The notes under the pieces: generated by a model | Told to the model about the DNA's origin: nothing | Seen by the model: the letters and a program-made list of their open reading frames with translations, nothing else | The model's database searches: none | Source of the DNA: Kitasatospora sp. A2-31 | GTDB taxonomy: Bacteria > Actinomycetota > Actinomycetes > Streptomycetales > Streptomycetaceae | Length of the DNA stretch: 64,000 bases | Assembly: GCF_022288725.1 (NCBI RefSeq) | Contig: NZ_JAKNTA010000001.1 | Location: forward strand, 372,899 to 436,898 | Direction: 5' to 3' | Translations under genes and position numbers: made by a program | In this document: piece by piece, positions 8,343-16,600 of the stretch | How positions within the stretch are numbered: position 1 is the stretch's first letter | Layout: every line of letters starts with the position of its first letter

Positions 8343-9773
8343 TCAGTCGTCCAGCGTGCCGACGTGGTGGACGCGGACGAGGTTGGTGGAGCCGGCGAGG
8401 CCGGGCGGGGAGCCGGCCGTGATGACGACGATGTCGCCCTTCCGGCAACGGCCGAGGGAGAGCAGGGCCGCGTCGACCTGCTCGACCATCTCGTCGGTGG
8501 TGGCGGCGAAGGGGCCGAGGAAGGTCTCGACGCCCCAGGTGAGGGCGAGTTGGCTGCGGACGGCGGGTTCGTAGGTGAACGCGAGGACGGGGATGGGCGA
8601 GCGGTAGCGGGTGAGGCGGCGGGCCGTGTCGCCCGACTGGGTGAAGGCCACGAGGTACTTGGCGCCGAGGAAGTCGCCGATCTCGGCGGCCGCGCGGGCG
8701 ACGGCGCCGCCCTGGGTACGCGGCTTGTTGGCGGGGGTGAGCGCCGGCAGACCGGCGGACAGGACGTCGGACTCGGCGGCCTCGATGATGCGGCCCATGG
8801 TGCGGACCGTCTCGACCGGGAACTTGCCGACGGAGGTCTCACCGGAGAGCATCACCGCGTCGGTGCCGTCCAGGACGGCGTTGGCGACGTCGGAGGCCTC
8901 GGCGCGGGTGGGCCGCGAGGTGTTGATCATCGAGTCGAGCATCTGCGTGGCGACGATGACCGGCTTGGCGTTGCGCTTGGCCAGCTTGATGGCGCGCTTC
9001 TGGACCATCGGGACCTGTTCGAGGGGCATCTCCACGCCCAGGTCGCCGCGGGCCACCATGATGCCGTCGAAGGCGTCGACGATGGCGTCCAGGTTCTCGA
9101 CCGCCTGCGGCTTCTCCACCTTGGCGATGACGGGGGCGAAGCGCCCCTCCTCGGCCATGATCCGGTGGACGTCCTCGATGTCGCGGCCGCTGCGGACGAA
9201 GGAGAGCGCGACGAGGTCGGCGCCGGTCCGCAGGGCCCAGCGCAGGTCGGCGACGTCCTTGTCGCTGAGCGCGGGCACCGAGACGGCGACGCCGGGGAGG
9301 TTGAGCCCCTTGTGGTCGGAGACCAGGCCGCCCTCGACGACCCGGCAGCGGACCCGCGGGCCGTCCACCTCGACGACCTCCAGGGAGACCCGGCCGTCGT
9401 CGACGAGGATCCGCTCACCGGGGGTGACGTCGCCGGCGAGGCCGGCGTAGGTGGTGCCGCAGCCGTTCTGGTCCCCCACGACGCCCTTGTCGGTGGAGAT
9501 GGTGAACTCGTCGCCGCGTTCGAGAAGTACCGGCCCTTCGGTGAAGGTCTCCAGTCGGATCTTCGGGCCTTGAAGGTCGACGAGGACACCGACGCTACGG
9601 CCGGTCTCGTCGGCGGCCTTGCGGACCCGGCGGTAGCGCTCCTCGTGCTCGATGTGGGAGCCGTGGCTGAGATTGAGTCGGGCGATGTCCATCCCGGCGT
9701 CGACCAGGGCCTTGATCTGGTCGTACGAGTCGGTGGCGGGCCCGAGGGTACAGACGATTTTTGCTCGGCGCAT
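8343..9773 (-). CDS. pyk: Pyruvate kinase
   Basis: The product has 476 residues, normal for pyruvate kinase. It converts phosphoenolpyruvate and ADP to pyruvate and ATP, the last step of glycolysis. The N-terminus MRRAKIVCTLGPATDS, ARLNLSHGSH, LVDLQGPKIR, the catalytic segment VIAKVEKPQA, MVARGDLGVEMPLEQVP and the C-terminal allosteric domain (VAFTQSGDTARRLTRYRSP) are all present. The ATG at 9773 is chosen because the family's conserved N-terminus starts there. There is no usable ribosome-binding site, but TACGCT lies 6 bases upstream, so the mRNA may be leaderless. Confidence 0.97.
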   Translation of the reverse strand: MRRAKIVCTLGPATDSYDQIKALVDAGMDIARLNLSHGSHIEHEERYRRVRKAADETGRSVGVLVDLQGPKIRLETFTEGPVLLERGDEFTISTDKGVVGDQNGCGTTYAGLAGDVTPGERILVDDGRVSLEVVEVDGPRVRCRVVEGGLVSDHKGLNLPGVAVSVPALSDKDVADLRWALRTGADLVALSFVRSGRDIEDVHRIMAEEGRFAPVIAKVEKPQAVENLDAIVDAFDGIMVARGDLGVEMPLEQVPMVQKRAIKLAKRNAKPVIVATQMLDSMINTSRPTRAEASDVANAVLDGTDAVMLSGETSVGKFPVETVRTMGRIIEAAESDVLSAGLPALTPANKPRTQGGAVARAAAEIGDFLGAKYLVAFTQSGDTARRLTRYRSPIPVLAFTYEPAVRSQLALTWGVETFLGPFAATTDEMVEQVDAALLSLGRCRKGDIVVITAGSPPGLAGSTNLVRVHHVGTLDD

Positions 9774-9779
9774 ACCCTG

Positions 9780-9785
9780 AGCGTA
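9780..9785 (-). promoter_or_regulatory. Candidate -10 element of a leaderless pyk transcript
   Basis: On the minus strand TACGCT fits the actinobacterial -10 pattern TAnnnT and lies 6 bases before the pyk ATG. That spacing would put the transcription start at or next to the A of the start codon. No good -35 is visible. Confidence 0.4.
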
Positions 9786-10020
9786 GGCATTACCGGCGCG
9801 TAACATCGCCGTAGGTCCGAACAGCGGGATGACCTTTGCAGGAAGGCGAGTTGAACAATCTGACGCAACGCCATCCGGACGCCCCGATCGAGGGGCGGCC
9901 CGACCCGCGGGTTGACGCCCGGGACGGTCGGCGGGTTGACGCGGCGGCGGGCGCCGGGACCCCGCGCACCCCCGCCGGGAAGCCGAACAGCCCATCGAGG
10001 ATGCGATTCCGTGAAGGGGT

Positions 10021-10042
10021 GTTCACCTCTCGTTCACCGCGG
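10021..10042 (+). promoter_or_regulatory. PHO box (PhoP-binding direct repeats)
   Basis: Two perfect GTTCACC heptamers start at 10021 and 10032, giving the 11-base repeat period of the Streptomyces PHO box, in which GTTCACC is the conserved part of each direct repeat unit. It lies 86 bases before the start of the solute-binding gene at 10128, on the same strand. This is strong sequence evidence that the following cassette is controlled by the phosphate regulator PhoP. Actual binding is inferred. Confidence 0.75.
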
Positions 10043-10127
10043 CTTCCTCCCCGGCTCGCAGGCCGGGAGGACGCTCGTCACCCGGGTGGGAGCCCGGAGA
10101 CGGATCGGACGAGGGGGAACGTTCGGC

Positions 10128-11225
10128 ATGAAGCGCGCGGTCGGAGTGCTCGCGGCACTGGCACTGCTCGGTGGGGTGGCGTTCGCGCTGCTGCGACCGA
10201 CCGGGCCCGGCGACGATCCGGGGCCCAAGGTCGTCACCGTCAGCGGGGTGATCGGCTCGGAGAAGCGCGACTTCTTCGAGGACCCTGACGTCAAGGCCGA
10301 GTTGGCCAAGCAGGGGATCAAGGTCAGCGCCCAGACCACCGGTTCGTGGCTGATGGGCGACAGCAGGCTCGACCAGCTCGACTTCGCCTTCCCGGCGAGC
10401 CTCTCCCCGGCCGAGGAGATCCGCAGGCAGCTGCAGCTCAAGGACGCGCCGATCCGGCCGTTCTACTCGCCGCTCGTGGTGCTGGCCCACCGGCCGACCG
10501 CAGAGGTGCTGGAGCAGAACGCAGTGGCGAGCCGGGACAAGGCCACCGGGGTGTGGACGCTCAGAATGGACGCGTACCTCAACCTGGTGAAGGCCGGCAA
10601 GAAGTGGGAGGAGCTCACCGGCGCTGCGGGCAACTCGGACCTCAGGGGCGCGGTCTTCATGACCACCACCGACCCCGCCGAATCCTCCTCCGGAGCGCTC
10701 TACCTCGCGGTCACCTCCTACGTCCTCAACGGCCACCAGGTGGTGTCGAGCGGCCCCGAGGTGGACCAGGTCAAGCCCGTGCTGCGGGCGCTGACCGCCA
10801 AGCAGGGCATCCAGGGCAGCAGCAGCGACCAGCCGTTCAAGGACTTCCTCACCAACGTCGGCAACCCGCTGGTGCTCGCCTACGAGTCGCAGGCCGCCCA
10901 GCTGGCCGTGGAGGGCAAGTCCACCGGTGACATGACCGTGCTCTACCCGGACACCACCGTCTCCTCCGACCACACCGTGGTCGGGCGCACCGAGGCCGGC
11001 CGGAAGCTGGCCGGCCTGCTGCGTGACGACGAGGTGCTGCGCCGGCTGGAGGCGAAGTACGGGTTCCGGCCGCAGGCCGACCCGTCCGCCTTCGCCAAGC
11101 AGGTGGGCGACCGCAAGGAGTCGCCGGCCTTCGCGCCGGACCTGTCGGCGGCGCAGGTGAAGCAGGCTCCGGTGCCGGCGCCCGACCTGCTGGCCAAGCT
11201 GATCGACGCCGCGAAGGGGAAGTGA
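10128..11225 (+). CDS. Secreted or membrane-anchored solute-binding-like protein
   Basis: This 365-residue protein starts with one hydrophobic segment (VGVLAALALLGGVAFALL) and no lipobox cysteine, so it is either anchored by an uncleaved signal or secreted. The body looks like a class II solute-binding protein: an early strand VVTVSGVIGSEKRDFFEDPD, the FAFPASLSPAEEI segment, and the tail AKYGFRPQADPSAF, which recalls the ends of binding proteins for anions. ATG 10128 follows AGGGGGAA with 8-base spacing. It is first in a three-gene operon behind a PHO box, with the next gene starting 7 bases on. No ABC permease or ATPase is nearby, so it may sense or present a ligand and not transport it. The ligand is unknown; phosphate-related control is inferred from the box. 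Confidence 0.75.
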   Translation: MKRAVGVLAALALLGGVAFALLRPTGPGDDPGPKVVTVSGVIGSEKRDFFEDPDVKAELAKQGIKVSAQTTGSWLMGDSRLDQLDFAFPASLSPAEEIRRQLQLKDAPIRPFYSPLVVLAHRPTAEVLEQNAVASRDKATGVWTLRMDAYLNLVKAGKKWEELTGAAGNSDLRGAVFMTTTDPAESSSGALYLAVTSYVLNGHQVVSSGPEVDQVKPVLRALTAKQGIQGSSSDQPFKDFLTNVGNPLVLAYESQAAQLAVEGKSTGDMTVLYPDTTVSSDHTVVGRTEAGRKLAGLLRDDEVLRRLEAKYGFRPQADPSAFAKQVGDRKESPAFAPDLSAAQVKQAPVPAPDLLAKLIDAAKGK

Positions 11226-11232
11226 CGGGGGT

Positions 11233-12930
11233 ATGGCGACCAGGACGGGTGGGGCGATGAGGACGATGGCGGGGGCGGCGGCCGCGGCGCGGCGCGGCGG
11301 CCGGTGGCTGGCGGCGGGGCTGGCCGTGCTGGTGGCGGTGACGGCGTGCACGTCCTCGCCCTCGCCGTCACCGGGCCCGCGGCAGAGCGACGCGCCGGCA
11401 CCGACCGCCCGGGCAGGCGTGCTGCGGGTGCTGGCCGGCAGTGAACTGCAGGACATGGCACCGGTGTTGGAGGAGGCGCAGCAGGCCACCGGGGTGACCG
11501 TCCAGTTCGCCTGGACCGGTTCGCTGGACGGCGCGGAGGCGGTCTCCTCGGGCCGGGCGGACGGCAGGTACGACGCGATCTGGTTCCCGTCCAACCACTA
11601 CCTGCGGCTGGACGAGGGCGCCAAGGCCAAGTTGCTGTCGGAGACGCCGGTGATGGTGTCCCCGGTGGCGGTGGGGGTGCGGGCGTCCACGCTCGGGGAG
11701 CTGGGCTGGGGCGACGGTTCCAAGGTGACGTGGGCGCAGCTGGCGGAGGCGGCGTCGAGCGGGCGGCTGGCGTACGGGATGTCCGACCCGTCGCGGTCCA
11801 ACTCGGGCTTCTCGGCGCTGGTGGCGGTGGCGTCGGCGCTCTCGGGGGCGGACGCGGCACTGACCGAGGCGGACGTGCAGAAGGCGACGCCGGCGCTGAA
11901 GCAGTTCTTCACCGGGCAGAAGCTGACCTCGGGCTCGTCCGGGTGGCTTGCGCAGGCGTACACCCGGGCGGAGCGGGGCCGGGTCGGGGCGCTGGTGAAC
12001 TACGAGTCGGTGCTGCTGTCGCTGAACAAGACCCTGCCGGCGGACCAGCAGCTGACCGTGGTGCGCCCGGTGGACGGCGTGGTCTCGGCGAACTACCCGC
12101 TGACGCTGCTCGGTTCGTCGGCGCAGCGGGAGCGGGAGGCGTTCCAGAAACTGACCGCGTACCTGCTCAGGGACGACGTGCAGAAGCGGATCTCGGAGCT
12201 GACGCTGCGCCGCCCGGTGGCGGCCGGTACGGCGGCGGCGCCGTCGCTGCCCGGCGACCGGCGGCGGGAGCTGCCGTTCCCGGGGACCCGGGCGGTGGCG
12301 GACGGGTTGCTGGCCTCGTACCAGAACGAGCTTCGCCGGCCGTCCCGGACGGTGTACGTCCTGGACACCTCGGGGTCGATGGCGGGTGACCGGCTGGCTT
12401 CGCTGAAGCGGGCGCTGGGCGGGCTGACCGGGTCGGACGACACCCGGGGAGTGCGGCGGTTCCGGGACCGCGAGGAGGTCACGCTGATCTCGTTCGCGTC
12501 CAAGGTGAAGTCGACCAGGACGCACACGGTGCCGCCGAGCGGCAGCCGGCCGGGGCCGCAGGAGGAGCTGTCGGCGATCAACGCGGACGTGCAGCAGTTG
12601 TCGGCGGACGGCGGCACCGCGGTGTACAGCTCGCTGGAGGAGGCGTACCGGGTGATCGAGCGGCAGCAGGCCGCGGCGGGCGACGACCGGTTCACCTCCA
12701 TCGTGCTGATGACGGACGGCGAGAGCAACGAGGGCGCGACGGACAAGGACTTCCGGGCGTTCTACAACGGGCTGTCGTCGGCGCAGAAGGCGGTGCCGGT
12801 GTTCCCGATCCTGTTCGGTGACGCCGCCAAGGGGCAGTTGCAGGGGATCGCGGAGCTGACCGGCGGGAAGCTGTTCGACGGGACGGGGTCGCTGGACGGG
12901 GCGTTCGAGGAGATCCGTGGCTACCAGTAG
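11233..12930 (+). CDS. Lipoprotein fusing a solute-binding domain to a von Willebrand factor A domain
   Basis: The protein has 565 residues. A basic, hydrophobic leader ends in the lipobox VTAC with the cysteine at residue 39. A Ser/Pro tether follows, then a class II solute-binding-like domain (about 55-345: VLRVLAGSELQDMAPVLEEA, WFPSNHYLRL, YGMSDPSRSNSGFSALVAVA). A vWA domain follows from about residue 370: the metal-binding MIDAS motif DTSGSMAGDR, the conserved Thr region DGGTAVYSSLEEAY, and MTDGESNEG. vWA domains bind protein partners through a divalent cation. The start is ATG 11233; ATG 11257 and 11266 are alternatives. It overlaps the next gene by 14 bases. From memory, such SBP-vWA fusions occur in other actinomycetes near TelA-like genes, but none is visible here. 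Confidence 0.85.
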   Translation: MATRTGGAMRTMAGAAAAARRGGRWLAAGLAVLVAVTACTSSPSPSPGPRQSDAPAPTARAGVLRVLAGSELQDMAPVLEEAQQATGVTVQFAWTGSLDGAEAVSSGRADGRYDAIWFPSNHYLRLDEGAKAKLLSETPVMVSPVAVGVRASTLGELGWGDGSKVTWAQLAEAASSGRLAYGMSDPSRSNSGFSALVAVASALSGADAALTEADVQKATPALKQFFTGQKLTSGSSGWLAQAYTRAERGRVGALVNYESVLLSLNKTLPADQQLTVVRPVDGVVSANYPLTLLGSSAQREREAFQKLTAYLLRDDVQKRISELTLRRPVAAGTAAAPSLPGDRRRELPFPGTRAVADGLLASYQNELRRPSRTVYVLDTSGSMAGDRLASLKRALGGLTGSDDTRGVRRFRDREEVTLISFASKVKSTRTHTVPPSGSRPGPQEELSAINADVQQLSADGGTAVYSSLEEAYRVIERQQAAAGDDRFTSIVLMTDGESNEGATDKDFRAFYNGLSSAQKAVPVFPILFGDAAKGQLQGIAELTGGKLFDGTGSLDGAFEEIRGYQ

Positions 12931-13639
12931 CAGGGGTGGCGGGCCGGCGACCGGCGGCGCGGGTGGCGGGGAGTCGTTCGGCCGGCGGGCCTGGGGCTAC
13001 CTGGAGTCGACCCGCAACCTGGTCGGCTGCGCGGCGGGGGCGGGCGGGCTGGGGCTGCACTTCGCCGGGTTCGGCGGGGCGCTGTGGCCGGGGATCGTGG
13101 CCGCGTTGTACGGCGCCGGTGTGCTGCTCTGGCCGTCCGGGAGGACGGCCGAGCCGCCCGGTGGCGGGATCGGTGCGGCGGGCGGGTCCGGCGAAGCGGG
13201 CGGGTCCGGCGAAGCGGCGGGCGCGAGCGGGTCCACGGGCGCGAGCGGGCCGGTCGGCGGCTCCGGTTCCCCGTCCGCGCCCGGCGGCCGGGCGACGCCG
13301 GCGGGCCCCCGCACGGCCCCGACACCGGCCCCGGCACCGGCCCCGGCACCGACCCGCCGCCCGGCCTGGCCCGAGCTGGAGGAGCTGGCCGCCTACCTGG
13401 ACGGTGTCCCGTTCCCCTCGTCCGCCCGCCTGGACGGCCTGCTGGACGGGCTGCTGACGCGGCTGCGCGAGGTGGGCCCGGAGCCGGCCGCCGAGCTGAT
13501 CGTGGCCCGGCGGCTGCCGGTGGCGGTGGACGGCTACCTGCGGGCCCGGACCTGGGACCGCTGGACGGCTTCCGGAGCCGGCCCGGAGGCGGAACTGGCC
13601 CTGGAGGTGGAGCTGATGGCGGTGTCGCTGGGCGCCTGA
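12917..13639 (+). CDS. Small membrane protein of the SBP/vWA cassette
   Basis: This 240-residue protein starts at a GTG inside the end of the vWA gene, with GAGGAG 6-7 bases before it, so translation is coupled. Residues ~25-75 contain one or two hydrophobic segments (LVGCAAGAGGLGLHFAGF and ALWPGIVAALYGAGVLLW). A Gly/Ser/Ala/Pro-rich linker follows, encoded in part by an 18-base direct repeat (13181-13215). The last ~95 residues form a helical domain starting RPAWPELEELAAYLDGVP. I do not recognise this domain with confidence. A distant XpaC/TelA-partner relationship is possible but unproven. It probably anchors the cassette on the cytoplasmic side. Confidence 0.7.
   Translation: MATSSRGGGPATGGAGGGESFGRRAWGYLESTRNLVGCAAGAGGLGLHFAGFGGALWPGIVAALYGAGVLLWPSGRTAEPPGGGIGAAGGSGEAGGSGEAAGASGSTGASGPVGGSGSPSAPGGRATPAGPRTAPTPAPAPAPAPTRRPAWPELEELAAYLDGVPFPSSARLDGLLDGLLTRLREVGPEPAAELIVARRLPVAVDGYLRARTWDRWTASGAGPEAELALEVELMAVSLGA
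13181..13215 (+). repeat. 18-base tandem repeat in the linker of the small membrane protein
   Basis: GGCGGGTCCGGCGAAGC occurs at 13181-13197 and again at 13199-13215, an 18-base period encoding Gly-Gly-Ser-Gly-Glu-Ala twice. It is in frame, so copy-number change would only lengthen or shorten the linker. Confidence 0.7.
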
Positions 13640-13658
13640 CCACCGCGCCCGCCGGGCC

Positions 13659-13679
13659 CCGGCACCTCCCGGGTGCCGG
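13659..13679. terminator. Terminator between the SBP/vWA operon and the LAL regulator
   Basis: CCGGCACC at 13659-13666 pairs with GGTGCCGG at 13672-13679 across a 5-base loop, between two convergent genes only 51 bases apart. Confidence 0.65.
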
Positions 13680-13690
13680 CAGGGCGGCGA

Positions 13691-16600
13691 TCAGCCCTCC
13701 AGCACCCCGGCCAGCTCCACCCGCCGCCGCACGCCGAGCTTGCGGAAGCTGTTGGTCAGGTGCGTCTCCACCGTCCGCAGCGCCAGGTGGAGCATCGCGG
13801 CGATCTCGGCGTTGGAGTGGCCGGCCACCGCCAGCCGGCAGATCCTCAGCTCGCTGTCGGTCAGCGCCTCGGCGCCCGCGTGCTCGCCACGGCCGAGCCG
13901 GGCGCCCGAGGCGCGCAGCGAGTCCACCGCGACCCCGCGCAGCCGTACCGCGCCGAGCCGCTCGGCACGGCTCGCGGCCTCGCGCAGCGCCCGGCGGGCG
14001 GCGCCCCGCCGGCCGCCCTCGGCGAGCAGCCGACCATAGGTGATCAGGGCGGGGACCAGCTCGACCTCCACCTCGGCACCGCGCAGCAGGCCGACGGACT
14101 CGGCGGCGAGGTCCAGCCCGTGCCGGCCGCCGGTGGCGGCCGCCAGGGCGCGTAAGGCGCGGGCGACGGTGCGGGGGGTGCCCCAGGTGCGGGCGAGTGC
14201 CAGCTCCTCCTCGGCGAGGGCGACGGCCGGGCCGGGTTCGCCGAGCAGCGTGTGGCAGTCGGCGGCGGTCGAGCGCCAGGGGGTGACGATGGGGCTGAGG
14301 ACCTGCCGTTCGGTCTGCCGGCGCCCGCACTCCAGCAGGTCGATGAGCGCCGCGGCCGGCTCACCCGTGGCCAGCCGGAGCAGGCCGCGGGCGTACAGGT
14401 ACTCGTTCCACTCCCAGGAGTCCTGGGAGTGGTCGGCGGCGACGGCCCGGGCGAGGCCGTGGGCCTGCCAGTACCGGCCGGTCTCGGTGAGGGCGATCAC
14501 GGCCTGGGCGACCAGGTGGGCGTTCTGCTGGCCGAGCAGGCCGGCGTAGCGGGCGCGGGCCGCCTCGGGGCTGTCGGCGCGGTTCACCCGGCCGGCCCGG
14601 TTCGCCCGGTCGGCGCGGTCCACCCGGTCGGCGCGGTCCGCCCGGTCGGCGCGGTCCGCCCCGTCCACCCGGCCGTCGCGCCCGGTGCCGCTGCCGGTGC
14701 CGTCCTCGGCCGGGTCGCCGCCGCACCACCAGGAGAGCGGCGGTTCCCCCCGCTCGCGCCGCCCGGCCGGCTCCCCCGGCGGCACCTCACCCGGACCCGC
14801 ACCCGGGCCGGCGCCCGTACCCGCGGCCCCGCCCGTACCCGCGCTGCGGCGCGCGGCCGGGGCGGGCCCGGTGAGCGCGAAGTCCTCCAGCAGGGCCTGG
14901 TACTCGCCGCGCATCACCCGGGTCTCGGCCCGGACGCTCAGCAGGCACTGGTAGCCGGGGTCCAGCGACGGCCCCCGGTACGCCGCCAGGCCGCGGTCCA
15001 CCAGCCGGTCCGCCTCGCCCAGCCGGTCGGCCCACTGGGCCAGGGTGGCGGCGGACACCAGGACGTAGGGGCGGCAGACCGGGTCCACCGGGGCCGCGAG
15101 CAGCTCCCGGACGCGGCCGGCGACCTCCGCCGCGGAGAGCAGGCCGCTGGTGGAGTCGAACTCGGTGAGCAGCGCGTACGCGGGCGGCGCGAGCCGTTGG
15201 GCGCCGCGGGCGGCGAGCCGCCGGACGCCCTCGACCACCTGGAGCCAGCTGTGCCCGTCGTGGGCCGCGATCAGCGCGGCGGCGGCCTGGACGGCGTGCA
15301 CCAGGTCGTCGCGGTCGCCGAAGCGCTCGGCCAGCTCCTCCATCAGTTCCAGCGCGGCGGGGGCGTCGCCGCGGGCTGCGAGGACGGCGCCGAGCGTGTT
15401 GGCGGTCCGGAAGACGCCTTCGTCGGAGCGCTGGAGGTCGACGGCCTCGGCGAGGTGACGGACGCCGGCGACGCGCTCGTCCGGGCCGAGCGCGGCTTCC
15501 AGGCTGCCGAGTTCGGTGAGGACGAGGCCGCGTCGGCGGTCGCCGAGCGGCTCGTCCAGGACGCGGCGCAGCAGGGCGACGGCGTCGGCCGGGCGGTCGC
15601 CGCGGGCGGCCCTGCGGGCGGCGGCGCGCAGGGTGTCGGCGGCCCAGCGCGGGCCGGGGGCGGGGGTGAGCAGCAGGTGTCCGGCGATGCGCTCGTCGGG
15701 GGCGCCGCTGCGGTGCAGGTACTCGGCGGCGGCGCGGTGGACCCGGGCGCGGTGGCCGGGTTCGTGGCCGGCGAGGACGGCGTCGGCCAGCAGGGGGTGG
15801 GCGAAGCGGGGCCACTGGCCTGGGCCGGGGTCGTCGAGCAGGCCCTGGGCGGTGAGTTCGGCGAGCCAGGCGGCCGTGCGGTCGGGGTCGGTGCCGGCGA
15901 GTTCGGCGAGCATGGCCGCCGGGGCGCAGGGGTCGGCACCGGGCAGCGGGGCGGTGCGGGCGGCGGGGTGCTCCTGCATCCGGGCCAGGGCACGGGCGGC
16001 GGCGAGGGCGCGGTCGCCGCCGCCGCGCAGCCACTCCTCGACGGCTTCGGGGAAGGCGCCGTCGGCCGGGCGGGGGCAGCTGTCGGGGAGTGCGCCCGGG
16101 GCCGTCGCGTCGGGAGGGGCGCCGGGGCCGGGGCCCGGGCCGCACGGGTCGGCGGTGAGGCCGGTGGGGCCGGTGGGGCCGGCAAGGTCGGTGGGGCCGG
16201 TGGGGCCGGCAAGGTCGGTGAGGAGGGCGGTGAGCAGCAGCGGGTTACCGCCGGTGGCACGGACGCAGTCGGCGGCGACGGCGGCCGGGGTACGGGGGCC
16301 CAGCCGGAGGGCGGCCAGCAGGGCGGCGGTGCGGGCGTCGAGGGGGTCGAGCCGGAGGCTGTCGACCAGGCCCGGGGGCAGGCCGCGGGTGAAGCGTTCG
16401 GGCGGGGTGCCGAGGGTGGCCTGCCGCCGCTCGGTGGCGAGCAGGAGGACGGGCAGCCGGTCGATCCGGCGGGCGAGACCGCGCAACCAGTCCCGGGAGG
16501 GCCGGTCGGCGAGGTGGACGTCGTCGACGGCGAGCAGGACGGGGTGGTGGGCGGCGTGGATCCGCAGGAGCGACCAGAGGGCGTCCTCGGCGGCCGCCCC

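Larger units (their letters stand above)
9774..10127. other. 354-base divergent intergenic region
   Basis: The region separates pyk (minus) from the solute-binding cassette (plus). It holds the candidate pyk -10 (9780-9785) and a PHO box (10021-10042). It also has GC-rich stretches with possible hairpins, for example CCGGCTCGCAGGCCGG at 10051-10066. I see no small gene in it. Confidence 0.55.
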
